DNA of 64,000 nucleotides from Luteimonas deserti (GCF_013425765.1 NZ_JACCJZ010000020.1:186001-250000); one strand, 5' to 3'. Positions 51,073 to 60,099 are shown, counted from the stretch's first letter. Numbers and translations: made by a program. Notes: a model not told the origin generated them from the sequence alone.

Positions 51073-51124
51073 CCCGGTATCCTTCGCAGCTCGCCGGATG
51101 CCGATGCATTCGACGAGTTGCTTC

Positions 51125-51217
51125 GGAGAGTTGCCCGAGTGGCTGAAGGGGCTCCCCTGCTAAGGGAGTATGGGGCTTAAAACTCCATCGAGGGTTCGAA
51201 TCCCTCACTCTCCGCCA
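51125..51217 (+). tRNA. tRNA-Ser (anticodon GCT)
   Basis: 93 bases with an encoded CCA end. The acceptor stem GGAGAGT/ACTCTCC pairs fully, the long variable arm expected of serine tRNAs follows the anticodon stem CTCCC/GGGAG, and the anticodon loop CTGCTAA gives GCT (reads AGC and AGU). GGTTCGAATCC is the T loop. It begins 52 bases after the csrA stop. Confidence 0.95.
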
Positions 51218-51274
51218 CTGTCGGTTTAGGTCGTTTTTCCTCGCGGAATCATCGAAATAAATTCGGCAGAGCGG

Positions 51275-51303
51275 TTGACGAAATGTTCGTTCTTCTGCAA
51301 AAT
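51275..51303 (+). promoter_or_regulatory. Promoter of tRNA-Arg
   Basis: TTGACG (51275-51280) and CAAAAT (51298-51303) with exactly 17 bases between; five and four matches to the sigma-70 consensus. The segment is AT-rich against the background. Transcription would start about ten bases before the tRNA. Confidence 0.65.
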
Positions 51304-51319
51304 TCCGCTTCTGTTCCAC

Positions 51320-51396
51320 GCGCCCGTAGCTCAGTTGGATAGAGCACCAGGCTACGAACTTGGGGGTCGGAGGTTCGAATCCTTCCGGGCGCGCCA
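51320..51396 (+). tRNA. tRNA-Arg (anticodon ACG)
   Basis: 77 bases with encoded CCA. The acceptor stem GCGCCCG/CGGGCGC, the D arm around AGCTCAGTTGGATAGAGC, the anticodon stem CCAGG/CTTGG with loop CTACGAA and the T loop GGTTCGAATCC are all intact. The ACG anticodon needs A34-to-inosine editing to read CGU, CGC and CGA. Confidence 0.96.
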
Positions 51397-51407
51397 GAAC
51401 ACTCAGG

Positions 51408-51436
51408 AAAGCCAGCGATCCCTCGCTGGCTTTTTT
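51408..51436 (+). terminator. Rho-independent terminator of the csrA-tRNA unit
   Basis: AAAGCCAGCGA / TCGCTGGCTTT is an 11-bp perfect stem with loop TCCC, followed by TTTG. It starts 12 bases after the tRNA-Arg CCA end. The best terminator in the window. Confidence 0.9.
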
Positions 51437-51979
51437 GTTGCGTGCGGTGTCGCGCAGGCGCGGCGCGCACCGCTGCCCTGGCTGCATCCGTGCGGCGTGC
51501 GATCGCGTCGCCTGCGGCCGCCGCTGGGTCCTCGGTCACGCCGATGGTCCGCATGCGAAGCCGGCGCCTGCGGACGCTTCGTCGACATCCCGGTCTGCCG
51601 CATCTCAGGCGCATGTGCATCGCCATGGAGCTTGCGCGACGGAGATGCCACGGTTCGTGCCGACGGCACGGGGAAGGTCGAGAATGGCGCGGCGTTCGGG
51701 GCTGCGCTCGGCCATGCCGCGCTGACGTCGTTTCGCGCACGGCGGGCCTGCGCTGCGGCCGCACGCGCGTCCAATGCCGTTGTGGCGACAGGGCGAATGC
51801 CGGCGCCTTGCGACACGGTCACGCGCTGCCTGTGAAATCGGGCTGCCTCCGGCCACGCGTGTACGCGCCCGGCTGCGCGCCGGAGGTTGGATGTCAACGC
51901 GATTCCAGATGTCCGGTGGACACGTCGCCGCTCGGGGGCTGGCGCGGGCGGCGACAGCCGTGTCTCGCGCCGGGCCGGC
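51437..51979. other. Gene-free stretch after the tRNA genes
   Basis: About 540 bases. Frames open on both strands give basic, low-complexity translations with no family signature, and none has a good start or ribosome-binding site. No attachment-site repeat of the tRNA-Arg 3' end and no integrase remnant were seen by eye. Possibly a decayed gene. Confidence 0.5.
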
Positions 51980-53263
51980 TCAGAGTCGCGCGTCGGCCTC
52001 GGCCAGAACCGCCTTGACGTCGAACAGCACGGCGCCGGGCTTGCCGTAGCCGCGGATTCCCGCGCTGCCGAGGGCGACGAACTGCGCATGCGGTACCGCC
52101 AGGATCATCGCGTCGTAGCGGCCGTGCTCCGGCGTGTCCACCAGCGAGAGTCCATGCTCGGCCTGGGCATAGGCAGGTGCCACCCATGGGTCGTGCACAT
52201 CGACCTCCACGCCGTAGCTGCGCAGTTCGGCGATCACGTCGACCACCCGTGTGTTGCGCAGGTCCGGACAGTTCTCCTTGAACGCCAGACCGAGGACCAG
52301 CACGCGCGCGCCGGCGGTCTGCAGGCCGCGCTGGTGCATCAGTTTGACCACGCGCTGGGCGACGTGCAGGCCCATGCTGTCGTTGATGCGGCGGCCGGCC
52401 AGGATGACCTCGGGGTGATAGCCGATCGCCTGGGCCTTGTGGGTGAGATAGTAGGGATCGACCCCAATACAGTGCCCGCCGACCAGTCCCGGCCGGAAAG
52501 GCAGGAAGTTCCATTTGGTGCCGGCCGCCTCGAGAACTTCATGGGTGTCGATGCCGAGGCGCTCGAAGATCAGGGCGAGCTCGTTGACCAGTGCGATGTT
52601 GACGTCGCGCTGGGTGTTCTCGATCACCTTGGCGGCTTCTGCCACACGGATGCTCGATACCCGATGCGTGCCGGCTTCGATGATGTCGCGGTACAGCGCG
52701 TCGACGAATCCGGCCGAGGCGGGGCACGAGCCCGCGGTCACCTTCAGCGTGTTCTCGAGCCGATGCTGTTTGTCGCCGGGATTGATGCGTTCGGGGCTGT
52801 AGCCGACGTGGAAATCCTCGCGGAAGCGGAGTCCGGATGCCTGTTCGAGGATCGGGACGCAGATTTCCTCGGTCGCGCCCGGATATACGGTCGACTCGAA
52901 GATCACCACATGCCCCGCGCCGAGCGCAGCCCCCACCGCGCGGCTGGCGCTCTCCAGCGCGGAGAGATCCGGGCGCTTGTAGGCGTCGACCGGCGTCGGC
53001 ACGGTGACGATGTGGACGTTGCAGTCCGCGAGCGCGGCGGCGTCGTCGCTGTAGCGAAGACGCGAGGCCGCGTGCAGCTCGTCTGCCGACAGTTCGCGGG
53101 TGTGGTCGTGGGCAGCCCGCAGGCCGTCGATGCGGTCGCGGTCGATGTCGAAGCCGAGCGTGGCGTGTTTGCGTCCGAAGGCCACCGCGAGCGGCAGGCC
53201 GACGTAACCGAGTCCGATCACCGCGATGCGGATGTCGTCACGTGCGGGCAGGGCTGCGGTCAT
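51980..53263 (-). CDS. Nucleotide sugar dehydrogenase (UDP-N-acetyl-hexosamine dehydrogenase type, TviB/WbpA-like)
   Basis: 427 residues. NAD-binding VIGLGYVGLPLAVAFG, IVTVPTPVD and ESTVYPGATEE, the catalytic cysteine in GLVGGHCIGVDPYYL, and GLAFKENCPDLRNT, which is characteristic of the TviB/WbpA branch rather than UDP-glucose dehydrogenase proper. It oxidises the C6 hydroxyl of a UDP-sugar to a uronate, using NAD. No other polysaccharide genes adjoin it, so it is an isolated copy. It is transcribed towards the gene-free stretch. Confidence 0.93.
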   Translation of the reverse strand: MTAALPARDDIRIAVIGLGYVGLPLAVAFGRKHATLGFDIDRDRIDGLRAAHDHTRELSADELHAASRLRYSDDAAALADCNVHIVTVPTPVDAYKRPDLSALESASRAVGAALGAGHVVIFESTVYPGATEEICVPILEQASGLRFREDFHVGYSPERINPGDKQHRLENTLKVTAGSCPASAGFVDALYRDIIEAGTHRVSSIRVAEAAKVIENTQRDVNIALVNELALIFERLGIDTHEVLEAAGTKWNFLPFRPGLVGGHCIGVDPYYLTHKAQAIGYHPEVILAGRRINDSMGLHVAQRVVKLMHQRGLQTAGARVLVLGLAFKENCPDLRNTRVVDVIAELRSYGVEVDVHDPWVAPAYAQAEHGLSLVDTPEHGRYDAMILAVPHAQFVALGSAGIRGYGKPGAVLFDVKAVLAEADARL

Positions 53264-53327
53264 TGATTTCGGTCACCGGAAAGCAGGGCCGGCGCAGTGT
53301 AGCGGACGTCGCGCGCGTCCCAGCGCC

Positions 53328-54173
53328 TCAGCCATCGCCTGCCAGCCACGCCGCGAGGATGTCCGGCCGGCTCATCCACGCGAAGTGGTCGGCCCGCACG
53401 CCCAGCGCGTTCGCGTCGAACGACCCGATTGCGGGCGATCTGCGCGTGTCGAGCTTGTCCAACAACACCTGCAACGACGACGCCGGGCCCAGCCAGTCCG
53501 CCTCGAGACAGGCTGCGCGCACGTCCACATCGACCCGCGCCAATGCCGCTTCCAGATCCAGCCCGAGACCGGCGGCTGCGTAGCGGCCGGTCAGGCCCGT
53601 GCGGCTCCAGTCAGCGATCACGCCGGGCGCCTCGTTTCCCGCGAAGCGCAGGCGGCGGCCCGGCAGCACGCCGCGCGTGCGCGCAAGCCAGGCCATGAAG
53701 CGGTACAGCGGAGGCAGTCCGTAGCGCTGCGGAGGCGGAAAGCCGCGCCAGTACGGTGCGCCACTCGCCACCAGCCACAGGGCCTGCGCGGCCCCCGGTT
53801 CGATCGCGAGCCGGCAGCAGGCCAGCTGGCCACCGAGGCTGTGGCCACCGATCACCCGCGCCACGTCGCCTGCGATTGTCGAGGCCCAACGCTCGCTGGC
53901 GGCGATGTCCAGCTCGAGCAGCTCGCGATAGCCCCAGTCCACGCCGCGTCCGGCGCGCAGGGCGCTCGATCCGATGCCCCGCCATTCGTGCAGGACCACC
54001 GCGATACCGCGCGCGGCCAGCCGTTCGGCGAAGGGGAGGTAGTGCTTCGCCGGGACGCCCATTGCAGGCAGCCAGAGCAGTGTCCGACGGGCGTCGTCCG
54101 GAACGCGCGCGATCAGCTCGAACCGGTGCCCGTCCCCGGCGACCACCGCGTCCAGACGGGGCTGCACCGTCAC
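53328..54173 (-). CDS. Alpha/beta hydrolase
   Basis: 281 residues from a GTG that overlaps the thiD stop (GTGA). Alpha/beta fold: LLWLPAMGVPAKHYLPFAE, then VVLHEWRGIGSS and the nucleophile elbow GGHSLGGQLACC. A late acidic/histidine region reads GVRADHFAW. Such proteins are esterases or lipase-like enzymes; the substrate is unknown. The upstream frame is only shadow of thiD. Coupling with thiD suggests one transcript. Confidence 0.85.
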   Translation of the reverse strand: MTVQPRLDAVVAGDGHRFELIARVPDDARRTLLWLPAMGVPAKHYLPFAERLAARGIAVVLHEWRGIGSSALRAGRGVDWGYRELLELDIAASERWASTIAGDVARVIGGHSLGGQLACCRLAIEPGAAQALWLVASGAPYWRGFPPPQRYGLPPLYRFMAWLARTRGVLPGRRLRFAGNEAPGVIADWSRTGLTGRYAAAGLGLDLEAALARVDVDVRAACLEADWLGPASSLQVLLDKLDTRRSPAIGSFDANALGVRADHFAWMSRPDILAAWLAGDG

Positions 54174-54982
54174 GCAGGACGTGCCGCGTAATGCGCGAGC
54201 ACGCTCACCTCGCCGCGGCCCGGGCGATACGCGCCACGCATGGCCGCATGCACGTAGTCGATAGCCGCGCGGCAGGCCTCGGCGGCCGTGTCGCCCAGCG
54301 CGATGCGCGCGGCGATCGCCGACGACAGCGTGCACCCGGTGCCATGGCCGTCGATCGCCAGGCGTGGAGCGCGATGGACGAACCCGTCCGTGGCATCGCG
54401 ATAGCGGTCGACCACGTGGTCGCCCTCGGCGAGGTGGCCGCCTTTGAGCAAGACGCCCTGTGCACCCAGTGCGCGCAATGCATCGAGCGCGCTGTCGGCG
54501 GCGGCGCCGTCGACGATCGCTGCGCCCAGCAGCAGTTCGGCCTCGGGGAGATTCGGCGTGAGCACCGTGGCGCGCGGGACCAGACGGCGACGGAGCGCAT
54601 CCAGTGCATCGTCGTCCAGCAGCTTGGCGCCGGAGGTGGCGATCATCACCGGGTCGAGCACGAGCGGCACCCCGCCATGGGCGTCGAGGGCATCGGCCAC
54701 TTCCGACACCACATCCGTGGTGGCGAGCATCCCGATCTTGACCGCACGGATATCGAAGTCGTCGAAACACGCGTCGATCTGGGCTCGCAGGAAGGCGGGC
54801 GGGGGCGCATGCACGGCGGTCACGCCGCGGGTGTGTTGCGCGGTCAGAGCGGCGATCGCCGACAGGCCATGCACGCCGTGCGTGGCGAAGGTCTTCAGAT
54901 CGGCCTGGATGCCCGCGCCGCCGCCGGAATCCGAGCCGGCGATGGTGAGGACGGAGATGACGCGAGTCGGGTACGGGCTCAT
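54170..54982 (-). CDS. thiD: Hydroxymethylpyrimidine/phosphomethylpyrimidine kinase
   Basis: 270 residues. VLTIAGSDSGGGAGIQADLKT at the start, VLDPVMIATSGAKLL, LTPNLPEAELLLG, LLKGGHL and DGHGTGCTLSSAIAA: full ThiD signature. It phosphorylates the thiamine pyrimidine. The ATG at 54982 was taken; 56 residues of upstream frame are shadow. It is alone among thiamine genes here. Confidence 0.96.
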   Translation of the reverse strand: MSPYPTRVISVLTIAGSDSGGGAGIQADLKTFATHGVHGLSAIAALTAQHTRGVTAVHAPPPAFLRAQIDACFDDFDIRAVKIGMLATTDVVSEVADALDAHGGVPLVLDPVMIATSGAKLLDDDALDALRRRLVPRATVLTPNLPEAELLLGAAIVDGAAADSALDALRALGAQGVLLKGGHLAEGDHVVDRYRDATDGFVHRAPRLAIDGHGTGCTLSSAIAARIALGDTAAEACRAAIDYVHAAMRGAYRPGRGEVSVLAHYAARPA

Positions 54983-55022
54983 GCGCCCATTGTGCCTGCC
55001 GCGCCGGGGACGGCGCGACGCC

Positions 55023-55703
55023 TCAGCCCCGCGGGCGGGCCGACACGCGGCGCCACCGGCGATACGCCAGGTAGGCCAGCCCGGTTGCGCCGGTGAGCGC
55101 CGCGGGCAGAAGAAGTGCGTGGTATCCGATGCGTGAGAACAGCCAGGCACCTCCGAGCCCCCCGGCGAAGAAGCCGGCGATGACCAGTGCGCTCAGGGCG
55201 AGCCGCCGTGCGGGGACAGGACGGCCCCGGAGCCGGTGGCCCAGTCCAAGCCCGAGGTCGGTGAACATGCCGCTCAGATGCGTGGTGCGCACCAGCGCGC
55301 CGCTGTAGGTGGTCGCCATCGCGTTCTGCAGGCCGCAGGCCATTGCCGCGAGCAGGGCGCCGGGCACCGGGGCGACGTGGAACACCGGCACCGCTGCGAC
55401 GAGCAGGATCGATTCCAGTGTCAACGCGACGCCGTAACGCTGGCCCAGGCGCAGCGCGTCGTCGTGCAGGACCAGTCCACTGACGGTGGCGCCCGCGCAG
55501 AACGCGAGCACGACCGCCAGCAGGTGGGCTGCAGAGCCCGGGTCGCCGTGCACCAGCGCCGCGCCGAGCAGACTGGTCGTCCCCGTGAGGTGGCTCAGGG
55601 CCTGGTACTCGAAGCCCAGATAGCCGACCACGTTGACCATCCCCGCCACGCAGGCGAGCAGTGCCGCGCCGACCACGGTCCAGCGCGGCAACCGCTCATC
55701 CAT
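55023..55703 (-). CDS. DUF1275 (YoaK-family) membrane protein
   Basis: 226 residues with six or so membrane helices. VVGAALLACVAGMVNVVGYL, then ALSHLTGTTSLLG and CGLQNAMATTYSGALVRTTHLSG (recognised by ACGLQNAMATTYSG), the DUF1275 hallmark with the TH motif. Function unknown. Forty bases separate it from the thiD start on the same strand. Confidence 0.9.
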   Translation of the reverse strand: MDERLPRWTVVGAALLACVAGMVNVVGYLGFEYQALSHLTGTTSLLGAALVHGDPGSAAHLLAVVLAFCAGATVSGLVLHDDALRLGQRYGVALTLESILLVAAVPVFHVAPVPGALLAAMACGLQNAMATTYSGALVRTTHLSGMFTDLGLGLGHRLRGRPVPARRLALSALVIAGFFAGGLGGAWLFSRIGYHALLLPAALTGATGLAYLAYRRWRRVSARPRG

Positions 55704-55780
55704 GCCGCGCGCGACCCGGTGCGAGGCACGCGGGTCTCGCGCCGCCTGCGCCGGCGTCGATCACGCCGCGCGATCCCCCG

Positions 55781-57184
55781 TCACAGCACCTCGGAAGCGA
55801 AGTCGGCCAGGCGCGAGCGCTCGCCCCGGCGCAAGGTGATGTGCGCGCTGTGCGCCCAGTGCTTGAAGCGGTCCACCGCGTAGGTGAGGCCGGACGTCGT
55901 TTCCGTGAGATAGGGCGTGTCGATCTGCTCGACATTGCCCAGGCACACGATCTTCGTGCCGGGACCCGCGCGCGTGACCAGGGTCTTCATCTGCTTGGGC
56001 GTGAGGTTCTGCGCCTCGTCGAGGATCAGATAGCGCGACAGGAACGTGCGCCCGCGCATGAAGTTCATCGAGCGGATCTTGATGCGCGAGGCCAGCAGGT
56101 CGTTGGTCGCCGCGCGGCCCCAGCTGCCACCGTCCTGGTTGTGGGTGAGCACTTCGAGGTTGTCGGTCAGCGCGCCCATCCACGGCGTCATCTTTTCCTC
56201 TTCGGTGCCGGGCAGGAAGCCGATGTCCTCGCCGACGCTGACCGTCGCGCGGGTCATGATGATCTCGCGATAGCGCTGCTGGTCCATCGTCTGCGCCAGG
56301 CCCGCGGCGAGTGCGAGCAGGGTCTTGCCGGTGCCGGCGGTGCCGAGCAGGGTGACGAAATCGATCTCCGGATCCATCAACGCGTTGAGCGCGAAGTTCT
56401 GCTCGCGGTTGCGCGCGAGGATGCCCCACACCGCATGCTGGTTGTGGCGGAAATCATCGACGATCTGCAGCGTCGCGCGCCCGTTCTCCACGCCGACGAC
56501 GCGGAACTCGGACTCCTCGTCGCCGGGCAGGTAGAGGAACTGGTTCGGGTGCCAGCCGTCCTCCTCGTCCGCGGCCAGCTCGTAGAACGTGCGGCCGCGA
56601 TCGGTCCAGGAGCGCAGGTCCTTGCCGTGCCGCGCCCAGAAATCCTCGGGCAACGCGGTGGCGCCGGTGTAGAGCAGGCTGAAATCGTCGAGCGCGCGGT
56701 CGTTCTCGTAGTCCTCGTTCGGTATGCCGGCGATGGCCGCCTTGATGCGCAGGTTGATGTCCTTGGATACGAACACCACCGGAAACTCCGGCTCGCTGCG
56801 CACGAGGTCGAGGATCGCGCCGAGGATGCGGTTGTCGGGCGCGACCGCGCCGAAGGACGCGGGATCCTCGGCCGGCACGGTGGTCTGGAAGCGCAGGCAG
56901 CCCACGCTCTGGGCGCCGCGCAACTGCAGGCCCTGCGGGCGGCGCAGCGGCAGCCCGGAGGCGATCGCATCGCTGCCGGCGGCCTCGATCAGCTCGTTGA
57001 TGAAGCGGCTGACCTGACGCGCGTTGCGGCTGGCCTCGCTGGTGCCTTTCTTGCCGTTGTCGAGTTCCTCGATCACCTGCATCGGCAGATAGACATCGTG
57101 CTCTTCGAACTTGAACAGCGCGGTGGGATCGTGCATCAGAACGTTGGTGTCGAGTACGTAGACGCGCTTGCCTTGGGTCATCAT
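55781..57184 (-). CDS. PhoH-family protein with N-terminal PIN domain
   Basis: 467 residues. The N-terminal PIN ribonuclease-like domain begins YVLDTNVLMHDPTALF (conserved Asp), with DNRILGAILDLVR and VFVSKDINLRIKA. The C-terminal PhoH ATPase has Walker A LLGTAGTGKTLLALA, then MTRATVSVGEDIGFLPG and LILDEAQNLTPKQMKTL with Walker B. These PIN-PhoH fusions are thought to be RNA helicase/nucleases; E. coli YlaK is similar. Two ATGs in a row (57184 and 57181) are possible starts. bcp follows upstream on the same strand. Confidence 0.94.
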   Translation of the reverse strand: MMTQGKRVYVLDTNVLMHDPTALFKFEEHDVYLPMQVIEELDNGKKGTSEASRNARQVSRFINELIEAAGSDAIASGLPLRRPQGLQLRGAQSVGCLRFQTTVPAEDPASFGAVAPDNRILGAILDLVRSEPEFPVVFVSKDINLRIKAAIAGIPNEDYENDRALDDFSLLYTGATALPEDFWARHGKDLRSWTDRGRTFYELAADEEDGWHPNQFLYLPGDEESEFRVVGVENGRATLQIVDDFRHNQHAVWGILARNREQNFALNALMDPEIDFVTLLGTAGTGKTLLALAAGLAQTMDQQRYREIIMTRATVSVGEDIGFLPGTEEEKMTPWMGALTDNLEVLTHNQDGGSWGRAATNDLLASRIKIRSMNFMRGRTFLSRYLILDEAQNLTPKQMKTLVTRAGPGTKIVCLGNVEQIDTPYLTETTSGLTYAVDRFKHWAHSAHITLRRGERSRLADFASEVL

Positions 57185-57311
57185 CGGGATGTGGGATGTC
57201 CGGAAGAATGGAGAGGGGGCGACGTCGCGGCGTCGCGTGGAACTCGGGCGCACGGCCGCATCGCCGGCACCCCAAGGGGGGCGCGGCGAGCAGGCGTGAA
57301 ATCGGGCATCG

Positions 57312-57794
57312 TCACTGGGACGTTGCGGCCTTCAGGGCGTCCAGGACGGCGCGGGCGTGGCCCGGCACGCGCACCTTGCGCCATTCGGCCGCGATGCGGC
57401 CATCGGGATCGATCAGGAACGTGCTGCGCTCGATGCCGAGCACCGTCCGGCCGTACATGTTCTTTTCGCGGATCACGTCGAATGCGCGGCACAGCGCCTC
57501 GTCCGCATCGCTCACCAGCGCGAAGGCGAAGCCCTGCCTGGCGCGGAACGTGTCGTGGGCGCGCACCGAATCGCGCGACACGCCGATCACGTCGGCATCG
57601 AGCGCGGCGAATTCGGGCAGCAGCGCGTTGAAGTCCAGCCCCTCGGTGGTGCAACCGGGCGTGGCGTCCTTGGGATAGAAATACAGGACCAGCCAGCGTC
57701 CGGCGTGGTCGGCCAGCGTGGCGCTGGCACCGCCCGACAGCGTCAGCGGCAGCTGCAGGGTGGCCTCGGAGAGCTTCGTGCGGGTTCCGCTCAT
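57312..57794 (-). CDS. bcp: Thiol peroxidase, bacterioferritin comigratory protein
   Basis: 160 residues: LVLYFYPKDATPGCTTEGLD, with the peroxidatic cysteine and threonines of the Bcp active site, then VIGVSRDSVRAHDTF and STFLIDPDGRIAAEWRKV. The canonical second cysteine five residues on is replaced (CTTEG, no later Cys in the helix), so a 1-Cys or distant-Cys mechanism is expected. It reduces hydroperoxides in the cytoplasm. Next to gcvR, as in E. coli. Confidence 0.93.
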   Translation of the reverse strand: MSGTRTKLSEATLQLPLTLSGGASATLADHAGRWLVLYFYPKDATPGCTTEGLDFNALLPEFAALDADVIGVSRDSVRAHDTFRARQGFAFALVSDADEALCRAFDVIREKNMYGRTVLGIERSTFLIDPDGRIAAEWRKVRVPGHARAVLDALKAATSQ

Positions 57795-57874
57795 CGTGCG
57801 AACGGGCGTTCCTTTGCGACAGGCCGGATCACAATGCGCGCGCCTGCGGGGAAGCGCAAGCGCACGCGGTGGCA

Positions 57875-58441
57875 TCAGAACTTCATCGGATCCATGATCG
57901 CATCGAGGTTGAGGTGGTCACAGAATTCGAGGAAGTCGTCGCGCAGGGCGGCGATGTGCATGTTGGACGGGATGCCGATGGTGACCTGGGCCGAGAACAT
58001 GTCCGCACCGGTCTGCATCGCCCGGTAGCGTGACGAGTGCAGGCTTTCGATCGTGATGCCCTGACGGTCGAAGAAGTCGGCCAGCTGGAACAGGATGCCC
58101 GGCTTGTCGGCGGCCACCACCTCCACAACGTACGGCAACAGGTTCGACTGCACCGGCTTGGGGCCGGTGCGGTACCACACCAGCTTGAGATCCTCCTCGC
58201 GCTCCAGCCGCGCCAGCATGGCCTCGAGCTTGGCGACCGCGTCCCAGGGCCCGTTGGCCAGCGCCGTCACCGAGACGTCGCGCCCCACGGTGGAGAGCCG
58301 GGTATCGACCAGATTGCAGCCGCTGTCGGCAATGCGCCGCGACACCGACAGCAGCGGCGAGGCCGGATGCGTGGTGTAGGCGTTGATGAGCAGGTAGTTC
58401 TCGTTCGGCGACGGACGGGAAGCGGGATCGGTATCGGTCAA
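57875..58441 (-). CDS. gcvR: Glycine cleavage system regulator GcvR-like ACT protein
   Basis: 188 residues. Two ACT domains: NENYLLINAYTTHPASPLLS, then RRIADSGCNLVDTRLSTVG and PYVVEVVAADKPGILFQLADF (split: VVEVVAADKPGILFQLADF) with IESLHSSRYRAMQTG. In E. coli GcvR blocks GcvA in the absence of glycine. The start is a TTG (LTDTDPAS), chosen because no ATG or GTG lies between it and the shadow upstream; the assignment is moderate. It is divergent from dapA by 218 bases, in the E. coli order bcp-gcvR/dapA. Confidence 0.85.
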   Translation of the reverse strand: MTDTDPASRPSPNENYLLINAYTTHPASPLLSVSRRIADSGCNLVDTRLSTVGRDVSVTALANGPWDAVAKLEAMLARLEREEDLKLVWYRTGPKPVQSNLLPYVVEVVAADKPGILFQLADFFDRQGITIESLHSSRYRAMQTGADMFSAQVTIGIPSNMHIAALRDDFLEFCDHLNLDAIMDPMKF

Positions 58442-58659
58442 GGCGGGGTCCGCGACGGAAGACGGTGGGGCAACGGCAGCCGGGTGCCACAGCAAGGGTG
58501 AACGGGGAGCCCGCCGGCCGCGGGCATCCGGGGCAGCATACTTGCCGGTACTTCGCAGCCGCAAGTAACATCGGAACCCGATTTCCGCGCCATTTCGCGC
58601 GTCACGCGCCGCCTCACCGGCCGCGCAACGCCGTTCTACTCGTCCACGGACCTTCCGCC

Positions 58660-59562
58660 TTGCGTCTATCCGGCAGCATCACCGCACTCGCCACCCCGTT
58701 CACCGCCAGTGGCGATCTGGATCGTCCTGCATGGAAGCGGCTGCTCGAGTCGCAGCTGGAGGCGGGTACGCAGGGATTCGTGGTCGCCGGCTCGACCGGC
58801 GAGGCCGCGATGCTCGAGGCCGCCGAGTACGACTGGCTGGTGTCAAGCGCCGTCGAGCTCGTCGCCGCGCGCGTGCCGGTGCTCGCGGGTACGGGCCACA
58901 GCGCGACCACCGCGACCATCGCGGCGACGCGCCGGGCGGCTGCGCTCGGTGCCGACATGGCCCTGGTGGTGGTCCCGCCGTACGTGCGCCCCACGCAGGC
59001 CGGGCTGCTGGCGCATTACCGCGCCGTCGCGAATGCATCCGACGTGCCGGTGATTCTGTACAACGTCCCCGGACGCAGCGGGACCGACATGGCGCCTGAG
59101 ACCGTTGCCGCGCTGGCCACGCACCCGTGCATTGGCGGGATCAAGGAGGCGCACAGCGCGCCCGAGCGGATGCAGGCACTGCTCACGCTCCGGAACGAGG
59201 GATTCGCGGTTCTCAGCGGCGACGACCCGACCGCCGCCCGCGCGATGCTGGCCGGCGCCGACGGGACGATCTCGGTCGTCTCCAACATCGTGCCGGCAGC
59301 GTTCCGCCGGTTGTGCGATCTTGCCCGGGCGGGTCGCACCGACGAGGCCTGGGCCTGGAACGGCCGGCTGGAGTCCATCCATCACTTTTCCGGAATCGAA
59401 CCCAACCCGATTCCGGTCAAGGCGGTTCTCGCGCGCCAAGGCTTCGGCCACGGGCTGCGCCTTCCGCTCACCACACTGGCCACGGCGCACACTGCCGCGG
59501 CCGACGATGCGGCGCGACTTGCGGCGGACCTCGAAGCGTCCTGCCGCGCACGCGCCGCCTGA
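58660..59562 (+). CDS. dapA: 4-hydroxy-tetrahydrodipicolinate synthase
   Basis: 300 residues from a TTG: the frame LRLSGSITALATPFTASGDL is a DapA start, and the codons before it are not conserved. GFVVAGSTGEAAML, then VVPPYVRPTQ, ILYNVPGRSGTDMAP (with the catalytic Tyr) and GGIKEAHSAP (Schiff-base lysine). It makes the first committed intermediate of lysine and diaminopimelate synthesis. bamC-like follows after 21 bases, as in E. coli. Confidence 0.95.
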   Translation: MRLSGSITALATPFTASGDLDRPAWKRLLESQLEAGTQGFVVAGSTGEAAMLEAAEYDWLVSSAVELVAARVPVLAGTGHSATTATIAATRRAAALGADMALVVVPPYVRPTQAGLLAHYRAVANASDVPVILYNVPGRSGTDMAPETVAALATHPCIGGIKEAHSAPERMQALLTLRNEGFAVLSGDDPTAARAMLAGADGTISVVSNIVPAAFRRLCDLARAGRTDEAWAWNGRLESIHHFSGIEPNPIPVKAVLARQGFGHGLRLPLTTLATAHTAAADDAARLAADLEASCRARAA

Positions 59563-59583
59563 TTCCCCAGGAGACCCGCACCG

Positions 59584-60099
59584 ATGCGTCCAATCCCGTT
59601 CTTTTACCGCCCGCTGGGCATCGCCGTGCTCGCGGTGGTCGTCGCCGGCGCCAGCGGTTGCAGCTGGCTCAAGCGCGACAACGCCCTGTACGCGCAGAGT
59701 CCCGAGAGCCGGCCGCTCGAAGTGCCGCCGGATCTGGATCTGCCCCGCACCGACGGCGCGATGGCGCTGCCGCCCGGCACCGGGTCGGTGACCCGTTCGG
59801 GCACCGTGCCTGCGGTCACGGCACCGTCGAATGTCGCCTTCACCGTCCCCGGTGAGCGCGATGCCGTCTTCGCGCGGGTCGGCGAGGCGCTGGCCGGGAT
59901 CGAGGGCGCTGGCGTGACGAGCCGTTCGCAGGCGCTCGGCACCTACGAGGTGAGCTACGCCGGCACGCAGGTGCTGGTACGGGTCGCGTCGGGGCAGGGC
60001 GGCACGGTCGTCTCCGCGGTGGATCCGCGTGGCATGGCCGCGACCGGAGAAGCGGTCGAGCGCCTGATCGCGACGCTCCGGAGCGCACTCGCGGGCTGA
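59584..60099 (+). CDS. BamC/NlpB-like lipoprotein, short form
   Basis: 171 residues. Signal with a lipobox in VVVAGASGCSWLKRD (C26). The unstructured N-terminal segment YAQSPESRPLEVPPDLDLP is the conserved stretch by which BamC binds BamD. A single helix-grip domain follows (AVFARVGEALAGIEG, then YEVSYAG). E. coli BamC is about twice as long and has two such domains, so this is a halved version. It is directly downstream of dapA, as in E. coli, and probably anchored in the outer membrane. Confidence 0.82.
   Translation: MRPIPFFYRPLGIAVLAVVVAGASGCSWLKRDNALYAQSPESRPLEVPPDLDLPRTDGAMALPPGTGSVTRSGTVPAVTAPSNVAFTVPGERDAVFARVGEALAGIEGAGVTSRSQALGTYEVSYAGTQVLVRVASGQGGTVVSAVDPRGMAATGEAVERLIATLRSALAG

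Noticed and set aside
51442..52017. Frames in the gap after tRNA-Arg
   Set aside because: Basic low-complexity translations on both strands and no start signals; not supported as genes.
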